Shown here: piece after piece, positions 34,874 to 45,088 of the stretch
Position numbering within the stretch: position 1 is the first letter of the stretch
How the letters are laid out: each line of letters opens with the position of its first letter
NCBI RefSeq assembly: GCF_030162935.1
Contig: NZ_JASAUZ010000009.1
Location: forward strand, 1 to 55,967
From: Comamonas halotolerans
GTDB lineage: Bacteria; Pseudomonadota; Gammaproteobacteria; Burkholderiales; Burkholderiaceae_C
Direction of reading: 5' to 3'
DNA length: 55,967 bases
Position numbers and translations under genes: made by a program
The notes under the pieces: model-generated
What the model was told of the DNA's origin: nothing
What the model saw: the letters and a program-made list of their open reading frames with translations, nothing else
Databases searched by the model: none

Positions 34874-37800
34874 TTACTGCTGCAACTGCACCCAGACTTT
34901 GTCGAGGCGTTTGGCGCTCACCGGGTATGGTGTGCGCAGTTCTTGCGCAAAAAAACTCACTCGCAACTCTTCCAGCATCCAGCGGTACTCCTGCATGCGT
35001 GCATCAATCTGGCCTTTGCGCTCCGCCACAAGGCGCCAGTAGCGCTGCTCCAGCGGTTGCAGCTCTTTGTACTTGGCCGCATCGCGAGCGGGATCAGCGC
35101 GGTATTTGTCCAGCCGTGTGGTAATCGCCTTCAGATAGCGCGCATAGTGCCCAAGTTGGCTCCAGGGTGCCACGGCGATAAAGTTCTTGGGCATGAGCTT
35201 TTGCAATTGCTCGCCCGCATCCTTCGTGGCTTCAGGAGCGTTTTTGGTGTCCTTGATCTTGCGCGCAGCGGCTGCGTACTCGGTCAGGATCACGCCAGCC
35301 ATACGCGCAACCTCATTGGCAATCAAGGTCAATCGACCCCGACCATCGTGCACGCGTTGCTTGAAGTCAGCCTCATTGGCAGGCAGCGGCTCTTGCAGAA
35401 AAGCTCGGTCAATGGCCACATCAATAATCTGGCTGCGCAACTCTTCCTGCGTACCCAGAGGCATATAGGACACGGCCATTTTTTGCAGGTCGGGAATATT
35501 TTTTTCCAGGTATTTGAGCGCATCCTTGATCTGCAAAGCGAATAGTCTGCGCAGACCCACGCGGTGTTTGGCCGCAGCTACTTCGGGCTCATCAAACACT
35601 TCAATGCCCACGTCCGTTCCGTGATCGATCAGCGCCGGGAAACCAATCAGCGTTGTGCTGCCCTTGCTGATTTCCATCAGCTCCGGCAGTTCTCCAAAGC
35701 TCCAAGCGGTGTAGCGCTGCTCTGCCTTTTGGGCAGGCGCAGACTTGGCCACTGGCTTTTCGTTTTGGCTCTGCGCCTTGCCAGGCTTGGGCGTTGCAGC
35801 GGGAGCTGCGGCCATCCGGGATTGCTCTACTGTGGCGGCCACCTTCAAGGATGCCAGTGCCTGGAAGGCCCCGCGTGCCTTGGCGCCCCACTCCGCTTTG
35901 AGGGCAGCCAGATTGCGCCCCTGGCCCAGCTGACGGCCATGCTCGTCAATCACCCGGAAGTTCATGAACAGGTGGGGGCTGAGCATGTCCAGCTTGAAGT
36001 CGGCGCGCTTGACGTCCAGAGAGGTCTCGTCCCGCACCTGTTTGAGCAGCACATCAATCAGCCCCCCCCTGGCCCAGCGCTCAGACTGCGTGAACAGCTC
36101 TGCCAGACGCGTGGCACTCTCGGGCAACGGGACAAAACGGCTGCGCGGGCGCTGCGGCAAACTCTTGAGCAGGGCCTGAATCTTGTCCTTGAGCATGCCA
36201 GGCACCAGCCATTCGGCGCGCTCTTCACTCACCTGGTTGAGCACAAACAGCGGCACCGTCACCGTCACGCCATCACGTGCGTCACCTGGGCTGTGCAAAT
36301 AGGCTGCGCTGCAATCCACACCGCCTAGCTTGACCACCTTGGGAAAGTTGTCCGTTGTGATGCCAGCGGCTTCATGGCGCATCAGCTCGTCTCTGGACAG
36401 ACGCAGCAACTCGGCCTGCCCCTTGCTGGCCGTGCGGAACCACCTGTCAAAGGTGGCACCACTGTAAATGCCTTTGGGAATGTGCTGCTCGTAAAAGGCG
36501 TAGATCAGCTCGTCGTCCACCAGTACGTCCTGGCGGCGCGACTTGTGCTCCAGGTCTTCAATCTTGCGCACCATTTTCTGGTTGGCGGGCAGGAAGTGCC
36601 ACTGCGTATCCCACTGCCCTTCGACCAGTGCCTGACGGATAAACATGGTGCGCGCCGCATCGGGATCCACACGGCCATAGCTGACGCTGCGACCGTTGTA
36701 GACCACCAGTCCATAAAGCGTGGCACGCTCCTGCGCCACCACATCGGCCTGCTTCTTGGACCAGTGCGGATCGAGCAATTGCTTTTTGAGCAGATGTGCG
36801 CCCACCTCTTCCAGCCATTGCGGATCAATTGCAGCAATGCCACGGCCATACAGACGCGAGGTTTCGACCAGCTCGGCGGCAACAATCCAGCGCCCAGGCT
36901 TTTTGCTCAAATGCGCTCCGGGGTGGGGATGGAATTTGATGCCACGCGCGCCCAGGTAGGCGTCGCTTTCCTCGCCCTTGTAGCCGATATTGCCCAGCAA
37001 CCCTGACAGCATGGACAGATGTACGGCGTCATAGCCCGCGGCTTCGTTATTGATCAGCCACTTTTGCTCTTTGACCACGGTGAGCAGCTGGCTGTGAATG
37101 TCACGCCACTCCCGCACGCGTCGGATGTTGATGAAGTTCTGGCGCAGCAGCTGCTCCCACTGGCGATTGCTAAGCTTGTGGGTATCTTCCTGCACCCCTT
37201 CAGCCGGGTTGAACAGCGCCAGACGTTCTTCCACCGAGCCGTCCAGTTGCGCCCCGCTGGCACGCTGGCTCACTGGCAAAAAAGCCTGATTGCGTGCGCT
37301 CGGCTTGGCCGCAGGCGCGTGCTGCGCGGCCATTTCCTTGCGGCTCTTGGCCACCGCCTTGCCTCCACGGGCATCCTGCAGCCATTTCCACAGACGCAGA
37401 TAGCCGCTGAACTCGCTCTTCTCGTCATCAAACTTGGCATGCTGCTGGTCGGCTTGCTGCTGCGCCTCCAGAGGACGGTCACGGACATCCTGCACCGACA
37501 GCGCCGAGGCAATGATCAGCACCTCCGCCAGCGCCCCGCGCTCACGGGCTTCCACAATCATGCGACCCACACGCGGGTCCAGCGGCAGACGCGACAGCTC
37601 CTTGCCCATATGCAACAAGTTGCCGCGCTCGTCCACAGCACCCAGCTCGGCCAGCAACTGGTAACCGTCTGCAATCGCACGGCCCGAGGGAGCTTCCAGG
37701 AACGGGAAGTGCACCACATCGCCCAGCCCCAGCGACTTCATGCGCAAAATCACGCCCGCCAAAGAGCTGCGCAGGATTTCCGGGTCAGTGAACGGCGTGC

Positions 37801-38920
37801 GACTGATGAAATCTGCCTCGTCGTACAGGCGAATACAGATACCGTCGGCCACCCGGCCACAGCGGCCCGCACGCTGGTTGGCTGCGGCCTGGCTGATGGG
37901 CTCCACCAGCAACTGCTCCACTTTGCTGCGGAAGGAATAGCGTTTCACGCGCGCCGTACCTGCATCAATCACATAGCGAATACCAGGTACGGTCAGCGAA
38001 GTTTCGGCCACGTTGGTTGCCAGCACAATGCGGCGGCCTGTGTGCCCATCAAAAATTCGATCCTGCTCGGCCTGTGACAGGCGCGAGAACAAGGGCAGCA
38101 CTTCCGCATTACGCAGCGCTGGCTGGTGCTGCAAGTGCTTGCGCAAGTGATCCGCTGCCTCGCGGATTTCACGTTCCCCGGGCAGGAACACCAGAATGTC
38201 GCCGCCCTTGCCACCACCATTCCACAGCTCATCCACGGCATCAGCCATCGCATCGTTGAGGTCGTAGTCCTTTTTTTCCTCAAATGGGCGATAGCGCACC
38301 TCCACCGGATAGGTACGCCCCGAAACCATGATGACAGGCGCCGGCCCCTTGGAGCCTTCAAAGTGCTTGGCAAAACGGTCGGCATCAATCGTGGCGGAAG
38401 TGACCACCACTTTCAGATCGGGGCGCCTGGGCAGAATCTGCTTGATGTAACCCAGCAAGAAGTCGATGTTCAGGCTGCGCTCGTGCGCTTCGTCAATGAT
38501 CAGCGTGTCGTATTGCCTGAGCAGCGGATCAGTCTGCGTTTCGGCCAGCAAGATACCGTCGGTCATCAGCTTGACGGACGCACCCTTTTGCAACGTGTCC
38601 TGAAATCGTACCTTGTAGCCAACCACTTCCCCCAGCGGCGTGCCCAACTCTTCTGCAATGCGCTTGGCCACCGAAGATGCCGCAATGCGGCGCGGCTGGG
38701 TATGACCAATCAAGTGCCCACGCACCTGTCCATTGGCGTCTGGCTGCGCATTGATCTTGCCGCGCCCTAGCGCCAAGGCAATCTTGGGCAACTGCGTGGT
38801 TTTACCCGAGCCTGTCTCTCCACAGACAATGATGACCTGGTGCTTGTCCAGCGCCTCCATGATTTCTTCACGGCGGCTGGATACGGGGAGCGACTCGGGG
38901 AACGTGATCTTCAAAGACAT
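34874..38920 (-). CDS. hrpA: ATP-dependent RNA helicase HrpA
   Basis: A 1348-residue DEAH-box helicase, the usual length of HrpA. Walker A is GETGSGKTTQ (34-43), Walker B DEAH is followed by ERSLNIDFLLGY, then SATIDADRF and the motif VI region QRAGRCGR. The helicase-associated HA2 and OB domains and the long HrpA-specific C terminus (DUF3418) follow. It contains an Ala/Lys-rich insertion at about residues 540-560 and another near 1040-1070, probably linkers. It acts in ribosome rescue and mRNA processing. It is divergent from the metallophosphoesterase gene. Confidence 0.96.
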   Translation of the reverse strand: MSLKITFPESLPVSSRREEIMEALDKHQVIIVCGETGSGKTTQLPKIALALGRGKINAQPDANGQVRGHLIGHTQPRRIAASSVAKRIAEELGTPLGEVVGYKVRFQDTLQKGASVKLMTDGILLAETQTDPLLRQYDTLIIDEAHERSLNIDFLLGYIKQILPRRPDLKVVVTSATIDADRFAKHFEGSKGPAPVIMVSGRTYPVEVRYRPFEEKKDYDLNDAMADAVDELWNGGGKGGDILVFLPGEREIREAADHLRKHLQHQPALRNAEVLPLFSRLSQAEQDRIFDGHTGRRIVLATNVAETSLTVPGIRYVIDAGTARVKRYSFRSKVEQLLVEPISQAAANQRAGRCGRVADGICIRLYDEADFISRTPFTDPEILRSSLAGVILRMKSLGLGDVVHFPFLEAPSGRAIADGYQLLAELGAVDERGNLLHMGKELSRLPLDPRVGRMIVEARERGALAEVLIIASALSVQDVRDRPLEAQQQADQQHAKFDDEKSEFSGYLRLWKWLQDARGGKAVAKSRKEMAAQHAPAAKPSARNQAFLPVSQRASGAQLDGSVEERLALFNPAEGVQEDTHKLSNRQWEQLLRQNFINIRRVREWRDIHSQLLTVVKEQKWLINNEAAGYDAVHLSMLSGLLGNIGYKGEESDAYLGARGIKFHPHPGAHLSKKPGRWIVAAELVETSRLYGRGIAAIDPQWLEEVGAHLLKKQLLDPHWSKKQADVVAQERATLYGLVVYNGRSVSYGRVDPDAARTMFIRQALVEGQWDTQWHFLPANQKMVRKIEDLEHKSRRQDVLVDDELIYAFYEQHIPKGIYSGATFDRWFRTASKGQAELLRLSRDELMRHEAAGITTDNFPKVVKLGGVDCSAAYLHSPGDARDGVTVTVPLFVLNQVSEERAEWLVPGMLKDKIQALLKSLPQRPRSRFVPLPESATRLAELFTQSERWARGGLIDVLLKQVRDETSLDVKRADFKLDMLSPHLFMNFRVIDEHGRQLGQGRNLAALKAEWGAKARGAFQALASLKVAATVEQSRMAAAPAATPKPGKAQSQNEKPVAKSAPAQKAEQRYTAWSFGELPELMEISKGSTTLIGFPALIDHGTDVGIEVFDEPEVAAAKHRVGLRRLFALQIKDALKYLEKNIPDLQKMAVSYMPLGTQEELRSQIIDVAIDRAFLQEPLPANEADFKQRVHDGRGRLTLIANEVARMAGVILTEYAAAARKIKDTKNAPEATKDAGEQLQKLMPKNFIAVAPWSQLGHYARYLKAITTRLDKYRADPARDAAKYKELQPLEQRYWRLVAERKGQIDARMQEYRWMLEELRVSFFAQELRTPYPVSAKRLDKVWVQLQQ

Positions 38921-39182
38921 AAGGGGCGCAATTATCCGCGCAGTGGCCGATCTGCGCCGTCAACAGGTTTAGTGAAGCACTCTGCTAAAGCTGCGCACGC
39001 GCAAAAACCTGCCAACGTTCCCCTCTCATGCGAACTTACGCCATGCAGGTGAGTCTTCACATGCATTTCCTTACGCTGTACAAGCCTAGCAAGAGTCTTT
39101 TCATAGGCATTGCTATGCTCAAGCGTTTACGTCCACTTTTTTCGCAGCCTATGGCTGCACCCTTGTTTGCTTCTGAGTGTTT

Positions 39183-40355
39183 ATGGTTTCCTTACTTGCG
39201 CTGCTGGCACCTGTTTTTTCCCTGTGGATTTGGTATCCACTGTGGCGCTCACATCGCCGCTCTTTCTGGTGGTGCGTCGCACTCACAGCGCTGTTGGGCT
39301 TCGCTCCTGCCCTGCTGATCTGGCTTATGCGCCAGAACGTCCTGCCCTTCGGGCTGGTGTCCTTCCTGCAACTGGCAAGTGGCACATTGTTTGCCACCAT
39401 CGGCATGGGACTGCTGTGGTCTTTGCTGCGTGATGGGGGGCACCTGATCTTGCGGCTTGCCCAACGCCCTGTTGCTGCCCGCAAATTGCTGACCCCAATC
39501 TGGACAGTGGCTGCCATCACCGGGTTGTCATTGCTCAACGTCTATGGTCTGACCCAAGGCACCAAACTACCCGAAGTGCGCGAGCATACGGTCACCCTGA
39601 GCAAACTGCCTGCTGCGCTGGATGGTTTGCGCATTGGCGTGCTGGCCGACATTCACGCCACGCCGGTGAATAACGCGGCTTATGTTCAAGGTTTGGTCGA
39701 TCGCATGAATGCCGCAACCCCGGATATGGTGGTGCTGCCCGGAGACCTGATTGATGGCGATGCGCCCAGCCAGGCGGGCAATATTGCACCGTTGGCGCAG
39801 TTGCAAGCGCCCCTGGGGGTTTGGTCTGCCCCCGGCAACCACGAGTACTACAGCGGCTATGACGCCTGGGCCAAGGTTTTTCAGCGCCTGAACCTGAACT
39901 ACCTGGCCAATGAGGCGCGTGTGCTTGAAGTGCGTGGCCACAAACTGGCCATCTCCGGCGTGGGAGACCCTGCTTATGGCCGACTGTCCGAGCAGAACGC
40001 CGACCCCAATGTTCCAGAAGGCGTCCCGCCGGATGTTCAGGCCGTCGCCGCGCAAGCGCAAGCCGGCGCAGCGCAAGTGCATATTCTGCTGGGCCACCAG
40101 CCCAAGATGGCACGCAGCTATGCGCCGCACGGTATTGACCTGCAGATAGCAGGCCACACACATGGCGGCCATATCCTGGGCTTGGACCGCTGGGTGGTGG
40201 CTCCCGCCAATGATGGTTTTGTGAGCGGGCTCTACGATGTGGGCAATATGCGTTTGTTTGTGAGCAATGGGGCCGGCCTGTGGCCCGGCTTTGCCGTACG
40301 CCTGGGCGTTCCTTCATCCATTGATATCCTGGTGCTGCGCAGTGCCGCCCCTTGA
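39183..40355 (+). CDS. Membrane-anchored metallophosphoesterase (YkuE-like)
   Basis: A 390-residue protein with four N-terminal membrane helices (about 1-115, with a Trp-rich first loop) and a calcineurin-like phosphoesterase domain. Metal ligands are seen in VLADIHA, GDLIDGD, GNHEYY, LLGHQP and GHTHGGH. Relatives act on phosphorylated lipids or other envelope substrates. The ATG at 39183 was chosen; the frame opens with a GTG two codons upstream. A bidirectional terminator follows. Confidence 0.92.
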   Translation: MVSLLALLAPVFSLWIWYPLWRSHRRSFWWCVALTALLGFAPALLIWLMRQNVLPFGLVSFLQLASGTLFATIGMGLLWSLLRDGGHLILRLAQRPVAARKLLTPIWTVAAITGLSLLNVYGLTQGTKLPEVREHTVTLSKLPAALDGLRIGVLADIHATPVNNAAYVQGLVDRMNAATPDMVVLPGDLIDGDAPSQAGNIAPLAQLQAPLGVWSAPGNHEYYSGYDAWAKVFQRLNLNYLANEARVLEVRGHKLAISGVGDPAYGRLSEQNADPNVPEGVPPDVQAVAAQAQAGAAQVHILLGHQPKMARSYAPHGIDLQIAGHTHGGHILGLDRWVVAPANDGFVSGLYDVGNMRLFVSNGAGLWPGFAVRLGVPSSIDILVLRSAAP

Positions 40356-40382
40356 ATAGCTCACCCAATGCCATCCCGCAAG

Positions 40383-40412
40383 AAAGGCCCGGCAAACAAT
40401 TCCGGGCCTTTT
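40383..40412. terminator. Bidirectional terminator
   Basis: AAAGGCCCGG (40383-40392), 9-base loop, CCGGGCCTTT (40402-40411) and T-rich tail. It lies between the convergent metallophosphoesterase and FUSC genes. Confidence 0.9.
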
Positions 40413-40437
40413 CCTCTTTATTGGGTTACGTGTGCTT

Positions 40438-42588
40438 TCACGGAACCAATGTGCTGCGCGCCTCATCAAGCACCAGCAAATCTCGCTGGGCCACCCGTAA
40501 AGCCTGCCCGGCAAGAAAAGAAGGCAATGCCCCCTGAGTGGCCAGCACCTGCCATGCTGCCTGGGCCTTGCTGCATGCCTGCGGTTTGGCCGCAGATTCC
40601 CCCCAAGCTGCAGTACGCCGCAGTGCCAGTTCTGCCAGACGTTCGGTTCTGCGCAAGTCTGGAGTCGCCAAGATGGTGGTGTTTCTCCATTGCTGCACCT
40701 GCAGCATGATGGACTGCACCGCACGCAGCGACATGGCCATGCGTGGCAATTGCTGCCGCTGCGGCAACTGGGTCTTCTCCGCCCATCGCACCAGGCGTAA
40801 CAAGCGATGGTGCAACTGTGCTTGCCAGACATTGCCTGTGGAGTTGGGCCACGCAGCCACTTGCACTGTTGCCCCATCCTGCAGCAAGCGACGAGCCATG
40901 GCAGGCACTTCCTGCAGCATCATGTGCGCCACGGTTTGCATTCTGCGTTGCGCGTTGGTCGGGTAAACCCAGCGGTACACCATCCAGGCCAGGACTGGCC
41001 CAGACACCACGGCCAATGCATAGCTCAGGTGCTTGCCAAAACCCGCTGTATCCGGAAACACTGGAGCCAACAAAATGAACATGGCCATATTGGTATCCAT
41101 GGCTCCGGCGGCAGTGCGTTGGTGCGCAAACACCAAGCCTCCAATCAAGGCAAATGGCAAAGTCAACCAGACCATCTGCGCAGCGGAATCTGCCAAAGGC
41201 CAAACCAGGGTCTGGCACAGCAGCGCCAGGCCCGCGCCAATGAGCTGACCACGCACGACAAACGCCATGATCCGGCTGGGACTTTCAAAGGCCGAAAACA
41301 CCAGCAGCATCGTCGCCAGACCCAGCATGCCAAAACCCACAATGCTCGCGCCCGTCCAGGCCCACACCACACCAAACAACAGCAAGGTGCCACCGGCGCG
41401 AACGGCGGCTTCCTTGGCTCCCACCCAATCGCGATGCAAAGGTAAGGGGGGCAGACGGTGATCTACACCGGCACGGGCAGAATCCATCTGCAAATCCATG
41501 GCCTCTGCCTTCAAGCCCCGTCGCATTTCCTGCAGCAAAAGATACAGCGCATGCATGCCAGGCTGAACAGATTGTTGCGCTTGCAGCACTGCTGCCACAG
41601 AGGTCTCACACGCAACAACTGCCTGTTTCAGCGCTACACGCAAAGCGGGCGTATTGGCTTGCTGCGCCTGTGGCGCAAGTTGAAGTGCTCCGGCCAAGGC
41701 ATCCAGTGCTTGTGCCAAGGCCTCGGACTCTGGCTGCGCGTGCTCCAAGGCAGTGAATGTCCAGATCGCATCTAATGCACCGTGATGATGGGCATGTGTA
41801 TCTGCCTGCGTTTGCCCGAGGTGATAAACCACCTCCATCGCATAGTGCTGCTGCCAGTGGATCACCTTGGCCGTGTGCCGCGCTGTTCGCGAGCCCTCTG
41901 GATACAGCTCCAACAACTCCTCCACCTGTGCCAGGCGGGCAATCAGGCTCACGTTGTCCAAGCCTTCAGGAATAGCTTGCTGGCGCAGCCGCGCCGCCGT
42001 CGCTTGCAGCACCCCAGCCAAAGCTGCACGGCTTTGCGCTATCAACACCGCGGCCTTGCGCCGAGGGGCAAAGCACCAGGAAATGCACAGCGCAGTCGCC
42101 ACACCGGTGATGACAGTCAGCATTCGATCCCATGCAAACGGCCAGATGGTGTGCGCGGGGCCATGGTGCAGCAACACCACCATGGCAGCAGAATACCCCG
42201 CCAGCATGCAGCCATAAACCATGTAACCACGCTGCAAATTGCCCAAGAAAGCACATAGCGCTCCCCAAAAGGCCAGACCCAATGCAAGCACCCACTGCGA
42301 GTCTTGCGCCAGCAGCACCAGGGCCACAGCATAGGCCACACCTACTACAGAACCAGCAAAACGATAAATGCCACGCGAGAGAAGATGCTCGCGCATGGGC
42401 TGACTGGAAGCCCACACCGACATGGCTGCCCAATGCGGATGCTCCAACCCCATCGCATAGGCAATTGCCAGGGCTGCAAATGCCGCAACAGCGGTACGCA
42501 AGGCAAAAGCCAGCACGGGAACATGAAACCCCAATGCCCTGCCTGCGCGCTGCCACCCTACCAGCGTCATTTTCTCGGCACTGCTCAT
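40438..42588 (-). CDS. FUSC-family membrane transporter (YccS/AaeB-like)
   Basis: A 716-residue inner-membrane protein with two blocks of about five to six helices (about 20-175 and 385-530), each followed by a long soluble helical region. This is the fusaric acid resistance/AaeB layout. Such proteins export aromatic acids, usually with a membrane-fusion partner, which is not seen here. Its ATG overlaps the stop of the marR gene in an ATGA, so the two form a regulated efflux unit. The inducer is unknown. Confidence 0.9.
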   Translation of the reverse strand: MSSAEKMTLVGWQRAGRALGFHVPVLAFALRTAVAAFAALAIAYAMGLEHPHWAAMSVWASSQPMREHLLSRGIYRFAGSVVGVAYAVALVLLAQDSQWVLALGLAFWGALCAFLGNLQRGYMVYGCMLAGYSAAMVVLLHHGPAHTIWPFAWDRMLTVITGVATALCISWCFAPRRKAAVLIAQSRAALAGVLQATAARLRQQAIPEGLDNVSLIARLAQVEELLELYPEGSRTARHTAKVIHWQQHYAMEVVYHLGQTQADTHAHHHGALDAIWTFTALEHAQPESEALAQALDALAGALQLAPQAQQANTPALRVALKQAVVACETSVAAVLQAQQSVQPGMHALYLLLQEMRRGLKAEAMDLQMDSARAGVDHRLPPLPLHRDWVGAKEAAVRAGGTLLLFGVVWAWTGASIVGFGMLGLATMLLVFSAFESPSRIMAFVVRGQLIGAGLALLCQTLVWPLADSAAQMVWLTLPFALIGGLVFAHQRTAAGAMDTNMAMFILLAPVFPDTAGFGKHLSYALAVVSGPVLAWMVYRWVYPTNAQRRMQTVAHMMLQEVPAMARRLLQDGATVQVAAWPNSTGNVWQAQLHHRLLRLVRWAEKTQLPQRQQLPRMAMSLRAVQSIMLQVQQWRNTTILATPDLRRTERLAELALRRTAAWGESAAKPQACSKAQAAWQVLATQGALPSFLAGQALRVAQRDLLVLDEARSTLVP

Positions 42589-43097
42589 GCACCCGCCTTG
42601 TCTTGAGCCTGTATCGACAGCAAACGCTCATGCAACTTCTGCATGCCAAGACACAATGTCTCAGTTGTGGCGGCATCCATATCTTCGAGCAGCTGGCTTT
42701 CCACCTGATGCAGCTTGGCGTGCACATCGGCCACCATGTGCAGACCTTCTGCGGTCAGACTCAGCGACTTGCTGCGTCTGTCATGCGCATCGGTGACGCG
42801 CACGGCCCAGCCACGTGTTTCCAGCAAATCCACCACCCGCACCAGCGTGGAACTATCGAGGCCCACGCGTTGAGCCAATTGCTTGAGCGTGAGCGGCTGG
42901 CCCGCCGCATGCAGGTGAAACAGCGGTACCCATGTGGCATCGGTCAGCCCTAGTTGCCCCAGACGTACCTCCAGCACACTACGCCATGTTCGGCTGACCG
43001 CCATCAGCATATGCCCAAAAAATGGTGGTTGCGTTGGGCTGTCTGAATCAAAAAAAGGCTGCGCAGGCGCAGCCTCTGTCGACAAATTCGGCTTCAT
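42585..43097 (-). CDS. MarR-family transcriptional regulator
   Basis: A 170-residue winged-helix repressor. LTLKQLAQRVGLDSSTLVRVVDLLETRGW is the HTH region in two adjoining helices, and TDAHDRRSKSLSLTAEG is the wing with the MarR DRR signature. The ATG at 43095-43097 was chosen (MKPNLS); the frame extends six codons. It is coupled to the FUSC gene and most likely represses it, releasing DNA when an aromatic ligand binds. Confidence 0.92.
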   Translation of the reverse strand: MKPNLSTEAAPAQPFFDSDSPTQPPFFGHMLMAVSRTWRSVLEVRLGQLGLTDATWVPLFHLHAAGQPLTLKQLAQRVGLDSSTLVRVVDLLETRGWAVRVTDAHDRRSKSLSLTAEGLHMVADVHAKLHQVESQLLEDMDAATTETLCLGMQKLHERLLSIQAQDKAGA

Positions 43098-43119
43098 TAT
43101 TCTGTGACACATCAATTAA

Positions 43120-43147
43120 TTTGCAATAAAAATCATTTTATTTGCAA
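43120..43147. promoter_or_regulatory. Candidate MarR operator
   Basis: TTTGCAA occurs at 43120-43126 and again at 43141-43147, 21 bases or two helical turns apart. Together they form an imperfect palindrome, TTGCAATAAAA-ATCA-TTTTATTTGCAA, about 25-50 bases upstream of the marR ATG. It fits autoregulation of marR-FUSC. Confidence 0.55.
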
Positions 43148-43427
43148 ATCAATAACACAGCATTTACCAGTACCTTAGACATTCCATGTTTCTTCAGCGC
43201 TTTGCTACATCTTGGCTACAAGGATGGGAGTCCAGGCACACCACATCGACTCTGGCTGCAACATGTGGCAATGCCTCTGCAAACAGCACTGGCCAAAACA
43301 ATCGGGGCACTGTCTGGCAACAATACCCACATTGGCACAGGCATTGCTGACTTTGCTTCGCAATTGGCTGCTAGCCGGCAGATGAGGAATAGGCAAAGAC
43401 TCGACATCCATACGGTATAGCTAGACG
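43148..43427. other. Intergenic region, no gene
   Basis: About 330 bases lie between marR and the flavin reductase gene, most of them here. A 92-codon plus-strand frame (43142-43420) lacks a ribosome-binding site and family features. I see no other element besides the operator listed separately. Confidence 0.55.
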
Positions 43428-44000
43428 CTAGACAGTATCTGCAGGAACATCAATGGCTTGCCCAGTCGCATAAAAATGCCCGCCTGCCACGTAATGCAGA
43501 GTGCGCAGTTCTGTCGGCGCACGCTCAAAGTGCCAGCGCCCATTGGAAAAAACGCGGGCATCTGCCCAGGCCCCTTCAACCTCTGCAATGAACAAGTCAT
43601 AAGCCTGCTGATTGTGTGGCTCAGGAATCACGCGGCATTCCAGCCAGGCCGCGCAGCCCTGCACCATGGGCGCGCCGCGCAAAGGCGAAGCAAACAAGGG
43701 GACAGCCTGTGTCTGCAACTTGTCTGGCTGCTGGTATGCCGAGACTGTGCCCACTGCCACGGTCAGCGCCGCCTGTGTCACCGTGGGGAGCTGCAGCACC
43801 AAACGTCCACTGGCCTCCACCAGCCCACGCGTGAAAGCAGCTTTGTCCAGCACCACCGTCACCTTGGGTGGCTCAAAGTCCAAAGCACATGCCCATGCTG
43901 CAGCCATCACATTGGCTTGCCCTGCATGCTGTGCAGACACCAGTACCGTGGGGCCGTGGTTAAGTAGCCGGTAGCACTTGTCCAGCGGCACGCACGCCAT
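43428..44000 (-). CDS. Flavin reductase-like FMN-binding protein
   Basis: A 190-residue split-barrel protein of the flavin reductase family. NHGPTVLVSAQHAGQANVMAAAWA binds the flavin phosphate, and VLQLPTVTQA follows in the core. HYVAGGHFYATGQ near the end is typical. Such proteins reduce free FMN or bind flavin for partner oxygenases. I took the ATG at 43998-44000. A TTG near 44060 would add residues including QNDSYW that resemble relatives and may be the true start. It is divergent from the alpha/beta hydrolase. Confidence 0.83.
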   Translation of the reverse strand: MACVPLDKCYRLLNHGPTVLVSAQHAGQANVMAAAWACALDFEPPKVTVVLDKAAFTRGLVEASGRLVLQLPTVTQAALTVAVGTVSAYQQPDKLQTQAVPLFASPLRGAPMVQGCAAWLECRVIPEPHNQQAYDLFIAEVEGAWADARVFSNGRWHFERAPTELRTLHYVAGGHFYATGQAIDVPADTV

Positions 44001-44110
44001 ATGCGCAGGCGCTGCTGTGCGCGCCCAATAAGAATCGTTTTGCTGCGTGCCATTGTTGCCCAAGACCTTGCCCGCATCGACTTGGGCAACTGGCCTCAAA
44101 ATAGAGCACC

Positions 44111-45088
44111 ATGCAGCATCCCTTACCTCCAGCCTACGAAGACGTAGACCAATTTGCCGACCTGGCAAACGGACTGCGCATTTGCTATCGCAGCTATGGT
44201 CAGCTGGAGCACCCCGCCATTGTCCTGATTGCCGGACTTGGCTTGCAGCTCATATCCTGGCCCATGGCGTTGATTGAAGGGCTGGTAAAGGCTGGTTTTT
44301 ATGTGATCACGCCAGACAACCGCGATATCGGGCGCTCCACCCACTTGACCGTTCCGCCACCACCACGCTGGCGCATGATGCTGCGCTGGGTGCCTGAAGG
44401 GCACTACCGCATCCGTGACATGGCGGACGATGTGGCGCAGTTGCTAGACTGTCTGGGCATTGCCAAGGCCCATGTGCTGGGCATGTCCATGGGGGGCATG
44501 ATCGCGCAAAACTTTGCGGCACAGCACCCGGACAGGGTGCGATCCCTCACCTCCATTTTCTCCACCACTGGCAACCCGCGCGTAGGCCAGGCTGCAGGCT
44601 CTACAGTGTTACGCATGTTGTTCAGCCGCCCGGCCACCACACTGGAAGCCGCGCAAAATAACTATGTGCGCATGATGCGCCACATAGGTAACCGCAAAGT
44701 GCCTGGGATCGAGTCGGTCTGGCGTGACTACATGGCCAGGGCCTGGCAACGCACCACGCCCGAGCAAGCCCAACAAGGGTATGAACGCCAGATCACCGCA
44801 ATCCTGTCTTCCGGTGACCGCAGTGCCTACCTTTACCGCATCGATACGCCGACGCTCGTCATCCATGGCGACAAGGATCGTATCGTGCATCCCAGCGGGG
44901 GCGGCGCCACCGCCCGCTCGATTGCTGGCGCCCAACTGCACACCGTGGTGGGCATGCGCCACCAGCTGGATGCCTCGGTGACGCCAGAATTGCTGAGCGT
45001 CATCGTTCCACACCTGCGCAATGCTGATGCTGCGGATGCGACGCACACAGTGGAAGTAGCGACGGACAACGCCCCTGTTAACGCATAG
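44111..45088 (+). CDS. Alpha/beta hydrolase
   Basis: A 325-residue serine hydrolase. The nucleophile elbow is GMSMGG with Ser126. The oxyanion region is VLIAGLGLQ, the Asp is near HGDKDRIVHP and the His is in GMRHQLD. The likely substrates are esters or lactones; the exact one is unknown. The gene ends inside the convergent phnE-like gene, with an 11-base overlap at the stops. Confidence 0.88.
   Translation: MQHPLPPAYEDVDQFADLANGLRICYRSYGQLEHPAIVLIAGLGLQLISWPMALIEGLVKAGFYVITPDNRDIGRSTHLTVPPPPRWRMMLRWVPEGHYRIRDMADDVAQLLDCLGIAKAHVLGMSMGGMIAQNFAAQHPDRVRSLTSIFSTTGNPRVGQAAGSTVLRMLFSRPATTLEAAQNNYVRMMRHIGNRKVPGIESVWRDYMARAWQRTTPEQAQQGYERQITAILSSGDRSAYLYRIDTPTLVIHGDKDRIVHPSGGGATARSIAGAQLHTVVGMRHQLDASVTPELLSVIVPHLRNADAADATHTVEVATDNAPVNA

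Noticed and set aside
37019..38077. 352-codon plus-strand open frame
   Set aside because: Antisense to hrpA, inside its helicase core.
43142..43420. 92-codon plus-strand frame
   Set aside because: It starts inside the candidate MarR operator, lacks a ribosome-binding site and shows no recognisable domain.
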